Shown here: piece by piece, positions 1 to 7,506 of the stretch
Layout of the letters: each line of letters opens with the position of its first letter
How positions within the stretch are numbered: position 1 is the first letter of the stretch
NCBI RefSeq assembly: GCF_025210165.1
Contig: NZ_JAOASI010000068.1
Span: 16,991 to 80,990, forward strand
Source: Tepidibacter sp.
GTDB lineage: Bacteria; Bacillota; Clostridia; Peptostreptococcales; Peptostreptococcaceae
Length of the DNA stretch: 64,000 nt
Direction: 5' to 3'
The notes under the pieces: model-generated
Told to the model about the DNA's origin: nothing
What the model saw: the letters and a program-made list of their open reading frames with translations, nothing else
Databases searched by the model: none
Made by a program: the position numbers and the translations under genes

Positions 1-2
1 AT

Positions 3-515
3 TTTATAGAAATGAATACTAGAATTCAAGTAGAACATCCTATTACTGAAATGATAACTGGGATTGATTTGATAAAATTACAAATATTGATAGCATCTGG
101 AAAACAAATTCCTTATACTCAAGAAAATATAAAGTTTAATGGACATGCAATAGAATGTAGAATAAATGCTGAAGATGCATTTGATAATTTTAGACCTTGT
201 CCCGGTAAAATAGAATCCATTCATGTTCCAGGAGGGCTTGGAGTAAGATTTGATAGCTTTGTATATGGTGGATATGTAATACCACCTTTATATGATTCAA
301 TGATAGGAAAACTTATATGTTGGGCAAATGACCGAGAAGAATGTATAAATAGAATGAGAAGAGCTCTAGATGAATTAATTATAGAAGGCGTAGAAACTAA
401 CGTAGAATTTCAGAAAAAATTAATGGCAAGTGAAGTTTTTGTAAAAGATGAACACCATACTAAATTTATAGAAAATGAGTTTATGAATAAATTTATAGAG
501 GTGAAATATGATTAA
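3..515 (+). CDS. accC: Biotin carboxylase subunit of acetyl-CoA carboxylase, C-terminal part (truncated by window edge)
   Basis: This is the C-terminal third of biotin carboxylase, which carboxylates the biotin on AccB using ATP and bicarbonate in the first step of fatty-acid synthesis. The frame is open to the window start and reads [17 protein letters not shown], the family signature containing the catalytic Arg and the ATP/Mg Glu. The C-terminal biotin-carboxylase domain follows ([13 protein letters not shown], then [17 protein letters not shown]). The family is about 450 residues long, so roughly 280 residues lie upstream of the window. It overlaps accD by 8 nt, and the accD ribosome site (GAGGTG) lies inside its last codons, which implies translational coupling in an accB-C-D-A operon. 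Confidence 0.97.
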   Translation, partial: FIEMNTRIQVEHPITEMITGIDLIKLQILIASGKQIPYTQENIKFNGHAIECRINAEDAFDNFRPCPGKIESIHVPGGLGVRFDSFVYGGYVIPPLYDSMIGKLICWANDREECINRMRRALDELIIEGVETNVEFQKKLMASEVFVKDEHHTKFIENEFMNKFIEVKYD

Positions 516-1359
516 AAAATTATTGAGTAAAGAAAAAGGATACGCACAAGTATCTGTTAAAAAAAAGTTTAATACTAAGAATGTTGATGAAAAATTTTGG
601 ATAAAGTGTGAAAGTTGCAATAATAATATATTTATAAAAGAAGTAGAAGAAGGTTTTAGCTTGTGCCCTAAATGTGATCATCATTTTAAACTTTCTGCTA
701 GAAAGAGAATTGATTTATTAATAGATGAAAAAACGTTTGAAGAGCTAGACGAAGATTTAGTTTCTATAAATAGATTAGAATTTCCTGATTATGACGAAAA
801 GTTAGAAAGATACACTGGGAAAAGTAGAGAAAAAGAGGCTGTTATAACTGGTCGTGGTAAGCTAAGCGATATAGATGTTATACTTTGTGTTATGAATTCG
901 GAATTTATGATGGGTAGCATGGGGTATATAGTTGGAGAAAAGATAACTAGGGCTATTGAATGTGCTATAGATAATAAATTACCTGTTATAATAGTGTGTG
1001 CGTCTGGAGGAGCTAGAATGCAAGAAGGTATAATATCTTTAATGCAAATGGCAAAAACTTCTCAAGCTTTAAATAAACTTAGTGAGAATGGGTTACCATA
1101 CATATCTGTATTGACAGATCCAACAACTGGTGGAGTAACAGCAAGCTTTGCTATGCTTGGAGATATTATAATTGCAGAGCCGAATGCTTTAATAGGCTTT
1201 GCTGGCCCTAGGGTTATAAAACAGACAATAAAACAAGATCTTCCTGAAGGATTCCAAAGATCTGAATTTTTATTGGAACATGGATTTTTAGATTTGATTG
1301 TAAGTAGAAAAAATATGAAAAATAGAATTCACCAAATATTGAAAATACATGGGTATTAA
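508..1359 (+). CDS. accD: Acetyl-CoA carboxylase carboxyltransferase subunit beta
   Basis: This is the beta subunit of carboxyltransferase, which with AccA moves the carboxyl group from biotin to acetyl-CoA to give malonyl-CoA in the cytoplasm. At 283 residues it has the family length. The N-terminal C4 zinc finger is present as Cys34-x2-Cys37 and Cys53-x2-Cys56. The crotonase-like core follows, with [18 protein letters not shown] and [17 protein letters not shown] forming the acyl-CoA/oxyanion region. The ATG lies 8 nt inside accC with GAGGTG just upstream. The gene ends 12 nt before accA, so it is part of one operon. Confidence 0.98.
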   Translation: MIKKLLSKEKGYAQVSVKKKFNTKNVDEKFWIKCESCNNNIFIKEVEEGFSLCPKCDHHFKLSARKRIDLLIDEKTFEELDEDLVSINRLEFPDYDEKLERYTGKSREKEAVITGRGKLSDIDVILCVMNSEFMMGSMGYIVGEKITRAIECAIDNKLPVIIVCASGGARMQEGIISLMQMAKTSQALNKLSENGLPYISVLTDPTTGGVTASFAMLGDIIIAEPNALIGFAGPRVIKQTIKQDLPEGFQRSEFLLEHGFLDLIVSRKNMKNRIHQILKIHGY

Positions 1360-1371
1360 GGAGGTCTAAGT

Positions 1372-2319
1372 ATGAATAGTTTAGATATAGATAAACCCAT
1401 TATAGAGCTTGAAAATAAGATTGTAGAATTTGAAAAAATATCAAAAGAAAATAATATAGATTTATCTGATGAAATAAATATGCTTAGCAATAAGCTTATA
1501 AATCTAAAAAATGAAATATATGAAAATTTAACGGCTTGGCAAAAGGTAAATATAAGTAGAGCCTCTAGTAGACCTACAACTGAGGACTATATAAAAAATA
1601 TATTTAATGAATTTATAGAATTTCATGGTGATAGATTATACAAGGATGATAGAGCTATAGTTGGAGGTATAGGAATAATAGAAGATATGCCTGTTACTAT
1701 AATAGGACATCAAAAAGGAAGAGATGTAAAAGAAAATATAGAAAGAAACTTTGGTATGCCACATCCAGAAGGATATAGAAAGGCTTTAAGACTTATGAAA
1801 CAGGCAGAAAAGTTTAACAGACCTATAATAACATTTATAGACACTCCAGGAGCGTTTTGTGGTCTTGAAGCTGAAGAAAGAGGTCAAGGCGAAGCGATAG
1901 CTAAAAATTTATTTGAAATGAGTTCTTTAAAGGTACCTGTAATATCTATAGTTATAGGAGAAGGAGGAAGTGGAGGAGCGTTAGGTCTTGGTGTATCTAA
2001 TAAAGTAGCTATGTTAGAGCACTCTATATACTCTGTTATATCTCCGGAAGGGCTTTCTAGTATACTATGGAAGGATGCTTCTAAAGCGAATGAGGCATCT
2101 GAAATAATGAAACTTACAAGTTCTGATTTATATGAACTGAATATAATTGATAAAGTAATAAAAGAACCATTAGGTGGAGCTCAGAAAAACGTTGAATTTA
2201 CATCAAATAAAATGAAAGAATATATAGTTGAACAATTAAATGACTATGTTGATAAAAATGAAGAAGAAATAGTTTTTGAAAGATACAGTAAATTTAGAAA
2301 AATCGGATATAATTTGTAA
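1372..2319 (+). CDS. accA: Acetyl-CoA carboxylase carboxyltransferase subunit alpha
   Basis: This is the alpha subunit of carboxyltransferase, the partner of AccD in malonyl-CoA synthesis. At 315 residues it matches the family. The N-terminal helical segment ([13 protein letters not shown] onward) is followed by [22 protein letters not shown] and the conserved [19 protein letters not shown] and [16 protein letters not shown] segments of the carboxyltransferase fold. The start is supported by AAGGAGG about 7 nt upstream. No convincing hairpin terminator is visible in the 100 nt before spoVS, so some read-through is possible. Confidence 0.98.
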   Translation: MNSLDIDKPIIELENKIVEFEKISKENNIDLSDEINMLSNKLINLKNEIYENLTAWQKVNISRASSRPTTEDYIKNIFNEFIEFHGDRLYKDDRAIVGGIGIIEDMPVTIIGHQKGRDVKENIERNFGMPHPEGYRKALRLMKQAEKFNRPIITFIDTPGAFCGLEAEERGQGEAIAKNLFEMSSLKVPVISIVIGEGGSGGALGLGVSNKVAMLEHSIYSVISPEGLSSILWKDASKANEASEIMKLTSSDLYELNIIDKVIKEPLGGAQKNVEFTSNKMKEYIVEQLNDYVDKNEEEIVFERYSKFRKIGYNL

Positions 2320-2421
2320 ATAAAAAAGGGTTTAGATTTTGAATGTAGAATAGTAATAAATAAGAAATCCAATTTTAAATGTACAAGTAAATATAATAAT
2401 ATTAAGGGGGGCATATTTGAA

Positions 2422-2682
2422 ATGGAAGTATTAAAAGTTTCGTCAAAATCTAATCCAAATTCTGTAGCAGGGGCTCTAGCTGGAGTTTTAAGAGAAAAAG
2501 GTTCAGCGGAAATACAGGCAATAGGAGCAGGTGCTTTAAATCAAGCTGTTAAGGCAGTTGCTATAGCTAGAGGATTTGTTGCACCAAGTGGCATGGATCT
2601 TATATGTGTACCAGCATTTACTGATGTTGACATTGATGGTGAAGAAAGAACAGCTATAAAGCTTATAGTAGAACCTAGATAA
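2422..2682 (+). CDS. spoVS: Stage V sporulation protein S
   Basis: This is an 86-residue SpoVS, a small Alba-like nucleic-acid-binding protein. In Bacillus it affects spore-coat assembly and the completion of septation. The sequence is near-canonical: MEVLKVSSKSNPNSVAGALAG, then EIQAIGAGALNQAVKAVAIARG, ending in ERTAIKLIVEPR. The ATG is preceded by AAGGGGGG. A perfect palindromic terminator follows within 2 nt of the stop codon. SpoVS supports a spore-forming or sporulation-descended host, although SpoVS homologues also occur in some non-sporulating lineages. Confidence 0.97.
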   Translation: MEVLKVSSKSNPNSVAGALAGVLREKGSAEIQAIGAGALNQAVKAVAIARGFVAPSGMDLICVPAFTDVDIDGEERTAIKLIVEPR

Positions 2683-2683
2683 C

Positions 2684-2709
2684 AAAAGAACCTCTTAAGA
2701 GGTTCTTTT
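2684..2709. terminator. Bidirectional terminator after spoVS
   Basis: A 26-nt perfect palindrome (two 13-nt arms, AAAAGAACCTCTT and its complement) starts two bases after the spoVS stop. It has A-rich and T-rich ends on either strand, so it can end spoVS on the plus strand and the convergent small gene at 2708-2923 on the minus strand. Confidence 0.9.
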
Positions 2710-2923
2710 AATTTTGAGGATTAAACATTTGAAGCATCATCATAATTTGGTCCATTGTCATTCCGTATTGTTCTAGTAATCTATCAATTATAGGTGAAAA
2801 TTCTTTCATTAAATCATCTTTGTTATTTTTAACCAATGATTCAATTTGTGGAACTATAGATTTTATAAATTCTATTTGTTCTTTTTCTGATAGATTATTA
2901 AAATTTGAAACAAGATCATTCAT
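2708..2923 (-). CDS. Small hypothetical protein (71 residues), acidic, helical, Met-rich C-terminus
   Basis: The family is not recognised. The start was chosen at the ATG of MNDLVSNFNNLSEKEQ because TAAGGAGG lies 8-9 nt upstream; a longer frame to 2962 would include the ribosome site itself. The protein is predicted to be all-helical, acidic and soluble, with a C-terminal stretch MTMDQIMMMLQMFNPQN unusually rich in methionine. No signal peptide or membrane segment is visible. It is convergent with spoVS and shares its terminator. The coding call rests on the strong ribosome site and terminator framing. Confidence 0.75.
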   Translation of the reverse strand: MNDLVSNFNNLSEKEQIEFIKSIVPQIESLVKNNKDDLMKEFSPIIDRLLEQYGMTMDQIMMMLQMFNPQN

Positions 2924-3011
2924 ATTTAAAAGCCTCCTTATTATTAAAGTGCATTTACCCAATGACTATTATATAAAAAAAATGTGTTTTTGGAAATACT
3001 ATAAAATCATA

Positions 3012-3051
3012 ATAACATAAAAGCAGCCACTAGTGGCTGCTTTTATGTTAT
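3012..3051. terminator. 40-nt perfect palindromic terminator
   Basis: This uninterrupted palindrome is centred at 3031/3032 with arm core AAAAGCAGCCACTA. It overlaps the stop of the minus-strand gene at 3048-3236 and lies 89 nt upstream of the minus-strand gene at 2708-2923. It is T-rich on the minus-strand exit, so it most likely ends the 3048-3236 transcript. Confidence 0.8.
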
Positions 3052-3236
3052 CCTTCAAATTTATCTAATAAATTTTGAAGTTTTTGTGCTTGGACTCCTG
3101 ATTCTTCTGCAAACTGTTTAAATAGATTGCATACCTCTGAATCATTTACTTTTTTTGAGAATGATTCATAGTCCCTAACGTCTTCTTGAGCATCTAATAA
3201 TTTTTTTACTATAGTGTCTCTAGTATTTAATTCCAT
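3048..3236 (-). CDS. Small helical protein (62 residues), possibly ferritin/rubrerythrin-like
   Basis: The start was set at the ATG of MELNTRDTIVKKLLDAQEDV because AAAGGAG is 9 nt upstream; a TTG three codons earlier falls next to that site. The sequence is amphipathic helix throughout (VKKLLDAQEDVRDYESFSKKV, then LFKQFAEESGVQAQKLQNLLDKFEG). It resembles a half-bundle of a rubrerythrin/ferritin-like fold, but it lacks a clear ExxH metal motif, so a catalytic role is unsupported. It is monocistronic with its own terminator. Confidence 0.7.
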   Translation of the reverse strand: MELNTRDTIVKKLLDAQEDVRDYESFSKKVNDSEVCNLFKQFAEESGVQAQKLQNLLDKFEG

Positions 3237-3383
3237 AAAAATCAACTCCTTTTACTGTAGTTTTTTCATTATCAATAATTATTATACATTTATAAATTGT
3301 TTTATATTTAATTTTAAATGTAGAACTAATCTTAATTAATTGGTAAAATAAATATATATTATTTAAAATTAGGAAGTGATATT

Positions 3384-4208
3384 TTGAAAAATTTAGTTAC
3401 AGCAAAATGGTTAAAAGAAAATAATAATGACGATATAGTTGTAGTTGATTGTAGATTTGATTTACAAACACCTTTGTATGGATAAGATAGTTATTTAAAA
3501 AATCATATTCCAAATTCAGTATACATGGATATGGATAAAGATCTAGCAGGTGAAGTAAAAGAACATGGAGGAAGACATCCATTACCTGATTTAAATATAT
3601 TTAAATCAAAATTAGAAAGTTGTGGAATAGGAAATGATACAACAGTTATAGCTTATGATGATGGAGAAATTGCAGGAGCAGCTAGATTTTGGTGGATGTT
3701 AAAATATATAGGACATACCAAAGTACATATTTTAGATGGAGGGATAAAATCTTGGATAAAATCGGGTTATTTTTTAACATCTGATATTCCTAAGAAAAAC
3801 AAAAAATGCTTAGATATAAATATAAATGAATCTATAATAGCTACTGTAGACGAAGTTAGAAGAAATATAGATCAAGATAAATCTATTATAATTGACTCAA
3901 GATCGCTTGAAAGATACAAGGGAGAAGTAGAACCTATTGATAAAAAAGCAGGTCATATACCTAGTGCTCAAAATTATTTTTGGCTAGATGTTTTAGAAGA
4001 TGATAAAATGAAGGATATAAAAAAATTAAAAGATCACTTCAACGAAGTATTGAAATATAAAAATGTAATTGTGCATTGTGGATCTGGAATAACTGGCTGT
4101 GTAAACTATGTTGCTCTTGATGAAATAGGAGTAAAATCAAAACTTTATCTAGGATCATGGAGTGATTGGATAAGCTATGACGAAAATGAATTGAAAACAG
4201 GAGAATAA
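3384..4208 (+). pseudogene. Sulfurtransferase (two-domain rhodanese) with an in-frame TAA at codon 34
   Basis: This is a thiosulfate/mercaptopyruvate sulfurtransferase of two rhodanese domains. The frame starts at a TTG (3384) after AGGAAGTG and reads LVTAKWLKENNNDDIVVVDC. It then meets TAA at 3483-3485 and continues in the same frame without any shift as DSYLKNHIPNSVYMDMDKDL to a normal end. The reconstructed length is about 274 codons, normal for the family. The active loop VHCGSGITGC, with the catalytic persulfide-forming Cys, is intact in domain two. Either the gene is a very recent nonsense pseudogene (one base change from GAA, CAA or AAA), or the base is an error, or translation restarts at ATG 3525 and gives a 227-residue product lacking the first beta strands. 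The rest shows no decay. Confidence 0.8.
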
Positions 4209-4252
4209 ATATAATAAATTTAATTTTAAAGCAAGAAAGGAAGATTATAACT

Positions 4253-5263
4253 ATGACTATAAAAAGAAAAATTAAAAACACTGCTGTGTTAGTAAGTATT
4301 TTGTCTCTTATGGGCATTAACTCTATGAACGTATTTGCAAATCAAAATATATCTGATTGGGCAAAAACAACATTTAGTGCAATGAAGGAGAAACAACTAA
4401 TACCTAAGTCATTGCAGAATGATGAAAATTTTCAAGATGAAATAACTAGAGAAGAGTTTGCAGAATTAGTAACTACATACTATTTACAATTAAAACCTCA
4501 ATCAATAGAAGGTGAGGGAATATTCGAAGATACAGTGAATCCTTTAGTGCAATTAGCAGGTAGACTTGGAATAGTAAATGGAACAGGTAAAGGAAAGTTT
4601 GCTCCTGATGATAAATTGACAAGAGAACAAGCTTCAACAATGTTTGCAAGAGCAGAAAAAATGATAAACGATAACTTAGAAATAACTACAGAAAACTCTT
4701 TTAATGATAAAAGTAAAATATCAAGTTGGGCAAATGAAGGTGTATCGACAATGAATAAACAAGGAACAATCAAAGGATATCCTGATGGCTCATTTAAACC
4801 GCAACGTGAAATGTCAAAAGAACAAGCAATAGTAGTAACAGCAAGAATGGGTAAGAAACATGGTATATTGGAGTTTGATGAAAATAAGGAACCTGCTCCT
4901 AGTAATTCAATAGAAGAATACGCAAATAAATATGATTATAAAATACATTCAAGTGATAAATATATAACTGTAGCAGATAAAAATGGTGAAGACCTTATAT
5001 CAATGGAAAGAAAAGAAAAAGAATATGTATATGCTTTTGGAACAGATCAGATATCTAAAAATACAGAACAATCTTATGAATTTATAGAACTGAATACAAA
5101 GTTTGAAAAATTTGATGAATTGAAAAAATCTGTAGACACTTATATAGATAATAAAGAATCAGGAGTAAAAACGGTATATATAGATGGAATAAAAGTATCA
5201 ATATATAATACTAGTTATGGACTAATTTTAACTGTTTCAAATGAAGTGAAAATAGAAAAATAA
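4253..5263 (+). CDS. S-layer homology (SLH) domain surface protein
   Basis: This is a secreted cell-wall-associated protein. Residues 1-30 form a signal peptide (basic MTIKRKIKN, hydrophobic core, cleavage near VFANQ). Three SLH repeats follow at roughly 33-90, 92-140 and 148-205. The best are FAPDDKLTREQASTMFARAE and GYPDGSFKPQREMSKEQAIV, matching the SLH consensus that binds pyruvylated secondary cell-wall polymer. Residues 215-336 are a unique C-terminal region without a recognised domain, probably the functional module. The start is supported by GAAAGGAAG upstream. It appears to be transcribed alone or with the preceding gene. Confidence 0.9.
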   Translation: MTIKRKIKNTAVLVSILSLMGINSMNVFANQNISDWAKTTFSAMKEKQLIPKSLQNDENFQDEITREEFAELVTTYYLQLKPQSIEGEGIFEDTVNPLVQLAGRLGIVNGTGKGKFAPDDKLTREQASTMFARAEKMINDNLEITTENSFNDKSKISSWANEGVSTMNKQGTIKGYPDGSFKPQREMSKEQAIVVTARMGKKHGILEFDENKEPAPSNSIEEYANKYDYKIHSSDKYITVADKNGEDLISMERKEKEYVYAFGTDQISKNTEQSYEFIELNTKFEKFDELKKSVDTYIDNKESGVKTVYIDGIKVSIYNTSYGLILTVSNEVKIEK

Positions 5264-5375
5264 TTTTGATGTAAATAGATAAATGGATTATACTAAATTA
5301 AAAACAATAGAATAAATATAATATTCATATAATATCTATTAATGTATACAATTTTTAGTAAGGAGATAGTTTTAT

Positions 5376-6143
5376 ATGAAGAATATGAAGATTATATTTA
5401 TAGTTATTATGGTAATTTTAATAGGATATGAGTCTGGGATGACAATTGTAGATTCTATGAAAACTAATGGAAGCCTACTTAACAGAATATCGGACAATAC
5501 AGAACTTGTTTGGAATGGTCCTAGGGATAAAAAAGTTATAGCTATTACCTTTGATGATGGACCTCATCCGAGGTATACACCTAAAATATTAAATCTGCTG
5601 AAAAAATATGATGTAAAAGCTACATTTTTTGTATTGGGGAAACATGTTTCGTTCTATCCAGAACCATTGAAGAGAATAAAATCTGAAGGCCATGAGATAG
5701 GAAATCACACATATTCTCATGTTGATGTAAAAAAAATACCTAGTAGAAAAATAGAAGAAGAATTTAATAAAACACAAGAAAAAATATATGAAGTAATAAA
5801 AGAAAAACCCAAAATATTCAGACCGCCATTTGGGTCCTACAACAAATATCTTAAAGAGTTAGCAAAAAAACATAATGTTAAAATAATACTATGGTCATCT
5901 AGTCAAGATTGCAAGGATTGGAGTAATCCTGGAGTTAAAAAAATAGCAAACACAGTTATCGATAATGTAGGAAATGGAGATATTATATTACTCCATGATT
6001 ATGTAAATACTACAAGTCAAACATATGAAGCATTAAAAATAATATTACCAGAACTTAAAAGAAGAGGTTATAAATTTGTAACGGTATCCGAACTTATAGA
6101 AAATAAAGGCTATGAAGATGAAATGAAAATTATAGAAAATTAA
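5376..6143 (+). CDS. Polysaccharide (peptidoglycan) deacetylase, membrane-anchored
   Basis: This is a carbohydrate esterase family 4 NodB-type deacetylase that removes N-acetyl groups from cell-wall glycan. It is 255 residues long. An N-terminal hydrophobic segment (residues 4-19) acts as signal or anchor. Catalytic motifs appear in order: TFDDGP (catalytic base and metal Asp), GNHTYSHVD (metal His-x3-His), RPPFGSYN and DIILLHDY (catalytic His). The closest functional class is PdaA/PdaB of spore-formers, but length alone does not separate these, so no symbol is assigned. AAGGAGATAG precedes the ATG and a 19-bp-arm terminator follows. Confidence 0.93.
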   Translation: MKNMKIIFIVIMVILIGYESGMTIVDSMKTNGSLLNRISDNTELVWNGPRDKKVIAITFDDGPHPRYTPKILNLLKKYDVKATFFVLGKHVSFYPEPLKRIKSEGHEIGNHTYSHVDVKKIPSRKIEEEFNKTQEKIYEVIKEKPKIFRPPFGSYNKYLKELAKKHNVKIILWSSSQDCKDWSNPGVKKIANTVIDNVGNGDIILLHDYVNTTSQTYEALKIILPELKRRGYKFVTVSELIENKGYEDEMKIIEN

Positions 6144-6179
6144 AATACACATTCCGTTGAGAATGTGTATTTTAATTTT
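6136..6179. terminator. Bidirectional terminator between deacetylase and duplicated small gene 1
   Basis: A 19-bp perfect inverted repeat (6136-6154 and 6161-6179) with a 6-nt loop spans the deacetylase stop and reaches the stop of the convergent minus-strand gene. Its arms (AATACACATTC core) are nearly the same as those of the terminator at 6481-6526, because the whole unit is duplicated. Confidence 0.9.
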
Positions 6180-6361
6180 TATTCTAGTGTAGTATTTTCA
6201 AAAGTTTGTGTTCCAGATAGTCTATGTCCTTCGCTTTCTGAAACTATATAGCTAAATATACCTTGCTTATTATAAGCTTCAACTTTTGATACAACCTCAT
6301 CTATATACATAGGCTGTGAAATAGAGTTGTTATCAGAACGGATTATTATATATTTTTGCAT
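6179..6361 (-). CDS. Small conserved protein, copy 1 of a tandem duplication (60 residues)
   Basis: The family is not recognised. The protein MQKYIIIRSDNNSISQPMYI...SYIVSESEGHRL is a soluble mixed alpha/beta mini-protein without signal or membrane segment. It is paralogous along its whole length to the gene at 6525-6707 (shared IIRSDN.SIS.PM, YNKQGI.SYIVSE.EG). Each copy carries its own TAAGGAGG ribosome site, upstream AT-rich promoter block and downstream terminator of the same sequence, so the whole transcription unit was duplicated head to tail. The C-termini differ most (TQTFENTTLE here). Confidence 0.8.
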   Translation of the reverse strand: MQKYIIIRSDNNSISQPMYIDEVVSKVEAYNKQGIFSYIVSESEGHRLSGTQTFENTTLE

Positions 6362-6441
6362 AAAATCCTCCTTAATCTAATTATTTGCAAATAAAGATTA
6401 TATTAATTTAAGTCTTGTTTTATATACTATTATTATAATTC

Positions 6442-6476
6442 CTCAAAAAAATATTTAAATACTAAGAATAATGTGG
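6442..6476 (-). repeat. Promoter-proximal block of the tandem unit, copy 1
   Basis: This 35-nt block is identical to 6784-6818. It sits about 80 nt upstream of the minus-strand start codon, and on the minus strand it is followed by a conserved AATTATAAT (possible -10). Perfect conservation amid diverged flanks suggests an upstream promoter or regulator-binding element. Confidence 0.8.
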
Positions 6477-6480
6477 GAAT

Positions 6481-6526
6481 AACTATAAAAATACACATTC
6501 AATTAAGAATGTGTATTTTTATAGTT
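6481..6526. terminator. Terminator of duplicated small gene 2
   Basis: A 20-bp perfect inverted repeat (6481-6500 and 6507-6526) with loop AATTAA overlaps the stop of the gene at 6525-6707. It is the duplicate of the terminator at 6136-6179 with a changed loop. Confidence 0.85.
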
Positions 6527-6707
6527 ACTTCCATTCAGGAGTATAAAAATGTCCATCTTTAGTTATTCTTTTTCCTTCATCTTCTGATACTATATAACTT
6601 GATATACCTTGTTTATCATAATCTTTTACTGTGGATATAGCTTTTTGTCTATCCATTGGCTTCGAAATTGACTTATTATCGGAACGTATTATTACATATC
6701 TCTCCAT
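6525..6707 (-). CDS. Small conserved protein, copy 2 of a tandem duplication (60 residues)
   Basis: This is the paralogue of the gene at 6179-6361: MERYVIIRSDNKSISKPM, then KDYDKQGISSYIVSEDEGKR. About 55-60% of residues look identical by eye, with the N-terminal strand and the SYIVSE.EG segment best conserved, as expected for purifying selection on a folded mini-domain. TAAGGAGG lies upstream of the ATG. Function unknown. Confidence 0.8.
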   Translation of the reverse strand: MERYVIIRSDNKSISKPMDRQKAISTVKDYDKQGISSYIVSEDEGKRITKDGHFYTPEWK

Positions 6708-6783
6708 AAAATCCTCCTTAATATAATTATTTATTGAAAAGATGATGTTGATTTAACTTTTTCTTTATATACTATTATAATTT

Positions 6784-6818
6784 CTCAAAAAAATATTTAA
6801 ATACTAAGAATAATGTGG
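6784..6818 (-). repeat. Promoter-proximal block of the tandem unit, copy 2
   Basis: Identical 35-nt copy of 6442-6476 in the same position relative to the second small gene, again followed on the minus strand by AATTATAATA. Confidence 0.8.
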
Positions 6819-6873
6819 AAAATGTATATATATATGTAGATAAGAAATTTATAAAAATAGAGCTGTTTAATGG

Positions 6874-6879
6874 TATAAT
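6874..6879 (+). promoter_or_regulatory. Candidate -10 box of the folate operon
   Basis: A perfect TATAAT lies 47 nt upstream of the pabA TTG start. No good -35 hexamer is seen 17 nt upstream, so the assignment is tentative. It implies that the reading frame extending back to 6815 is untranslated leader. Confidence 0.45.
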
Positions 6880-6925
6880 GTATATGATATTTACAATATT
6901 TTTGACAAAAAAAGGAGGAAAAAAT

Positions 6926-7504
6926 TTGATCTTAATGATAGATAATTATGATTCTTTTACTTATAATTTAGTTCAATTTTTAGGCGAATTAGGGGAAAAA
7001 ATAATAGTTAAAAGAAATGATGAAATAACACTGCTTGAAATAGAAAAACTAGATCCAGAAATTATAGTATTATCTCCTGGACCTTGTTCTCCTAATGAAG
7101 CAGGTATTAGCATAGATGTTGTAAATTACTTTAAAGAAAAAAAACCTATACTTGGTATATGCTTAGGACATCAAACTATAGCACAAGTATTTGGAGCAAT
7201 AGTAAAAACAGCTATAAGACCTGTACACGGAAAGGTTCATGCTATAAAACACTTTAACAAAGGAGTATTCAAAGATTTAAATAATCCACTAAAAGTTACA
7301 AGATATCATTCTTTAGTTGTAGATAAAGAAACATTAAGTGATAATATCGAAATAACAGCTATTACTGATGAAGGCGAAATAATGGGAATTAAACATAGAA
7401 ATTATCTTATAGAGGGGGTTCAGTTTCATCCAGAAGCGATACTTACTGAACAAGGCCATGAAATATTAAAGAATTTTTTAAGACAAGCTAGAGGGGAGGA
7501 TTAG
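6926..7504 (+). CDS. pabA: Aminodeoxychorismate synthase, glutamine amidotransferase component
   Basis: This class I glutamine amidotransferase supplies ammonia to PabB for 4-amino-4-deoxychorismate. The start was set at TTG 6926 (MILMIDNYDSFTYNLVQFLG) because GGAGG ends 7 nt upstream; the frame is open for 37 more codons, but they lack family similarity and contain the -10 box. The nucleophile loop is GICLGHQTIAQVFGA (Cys) and the His-Glu pair is in GVQFHPEAILTEQGH. TrpG is near-identical in family terms, and the neighbouring PabB and folate genes decide for PabA. It ends 2 nt before pabB and is first in the operon. Confidence 0.95.
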   Translation: MILMIDNYDSFTYNLVQFLGELGEKIIVKRNDEITLLEIEKLDPEIIVLSPGPCSPNEAGISIDVVNYFKEKKPILGICLGHQTIAQVFGAIVKTAIRPVHGKVHAIKHFNKGVFKDLNNPLKVTRYHSLVVDKETLSDNIEITAITDEGEIMGIKHRNYLIEGVQFHPEAILTEQGHEILKNFLRQARGED

Positions 7505-7506
7505 AT

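Noticed and set aside
3483..3485. Recoding (selenocysteine or pyrrolysine) in the sulfurtransferase
   Set aside because: The stop is TAA, which is not used for either, and no downstream recoding hairpin was seen.
6179..6707. CRISPR-like or tandem DNA repeat
   Set aside because: The repetition is a two-copy gene duplication of about 340 nt, not a short spaced repeat array.
6815..6925. Possible N-terminal extension of PabA by 37 codons
   Set aside because: The extension shows no family similarity, contains a TATAAT box, and a TTG start at 6926 has a well-spaced ribosome site.
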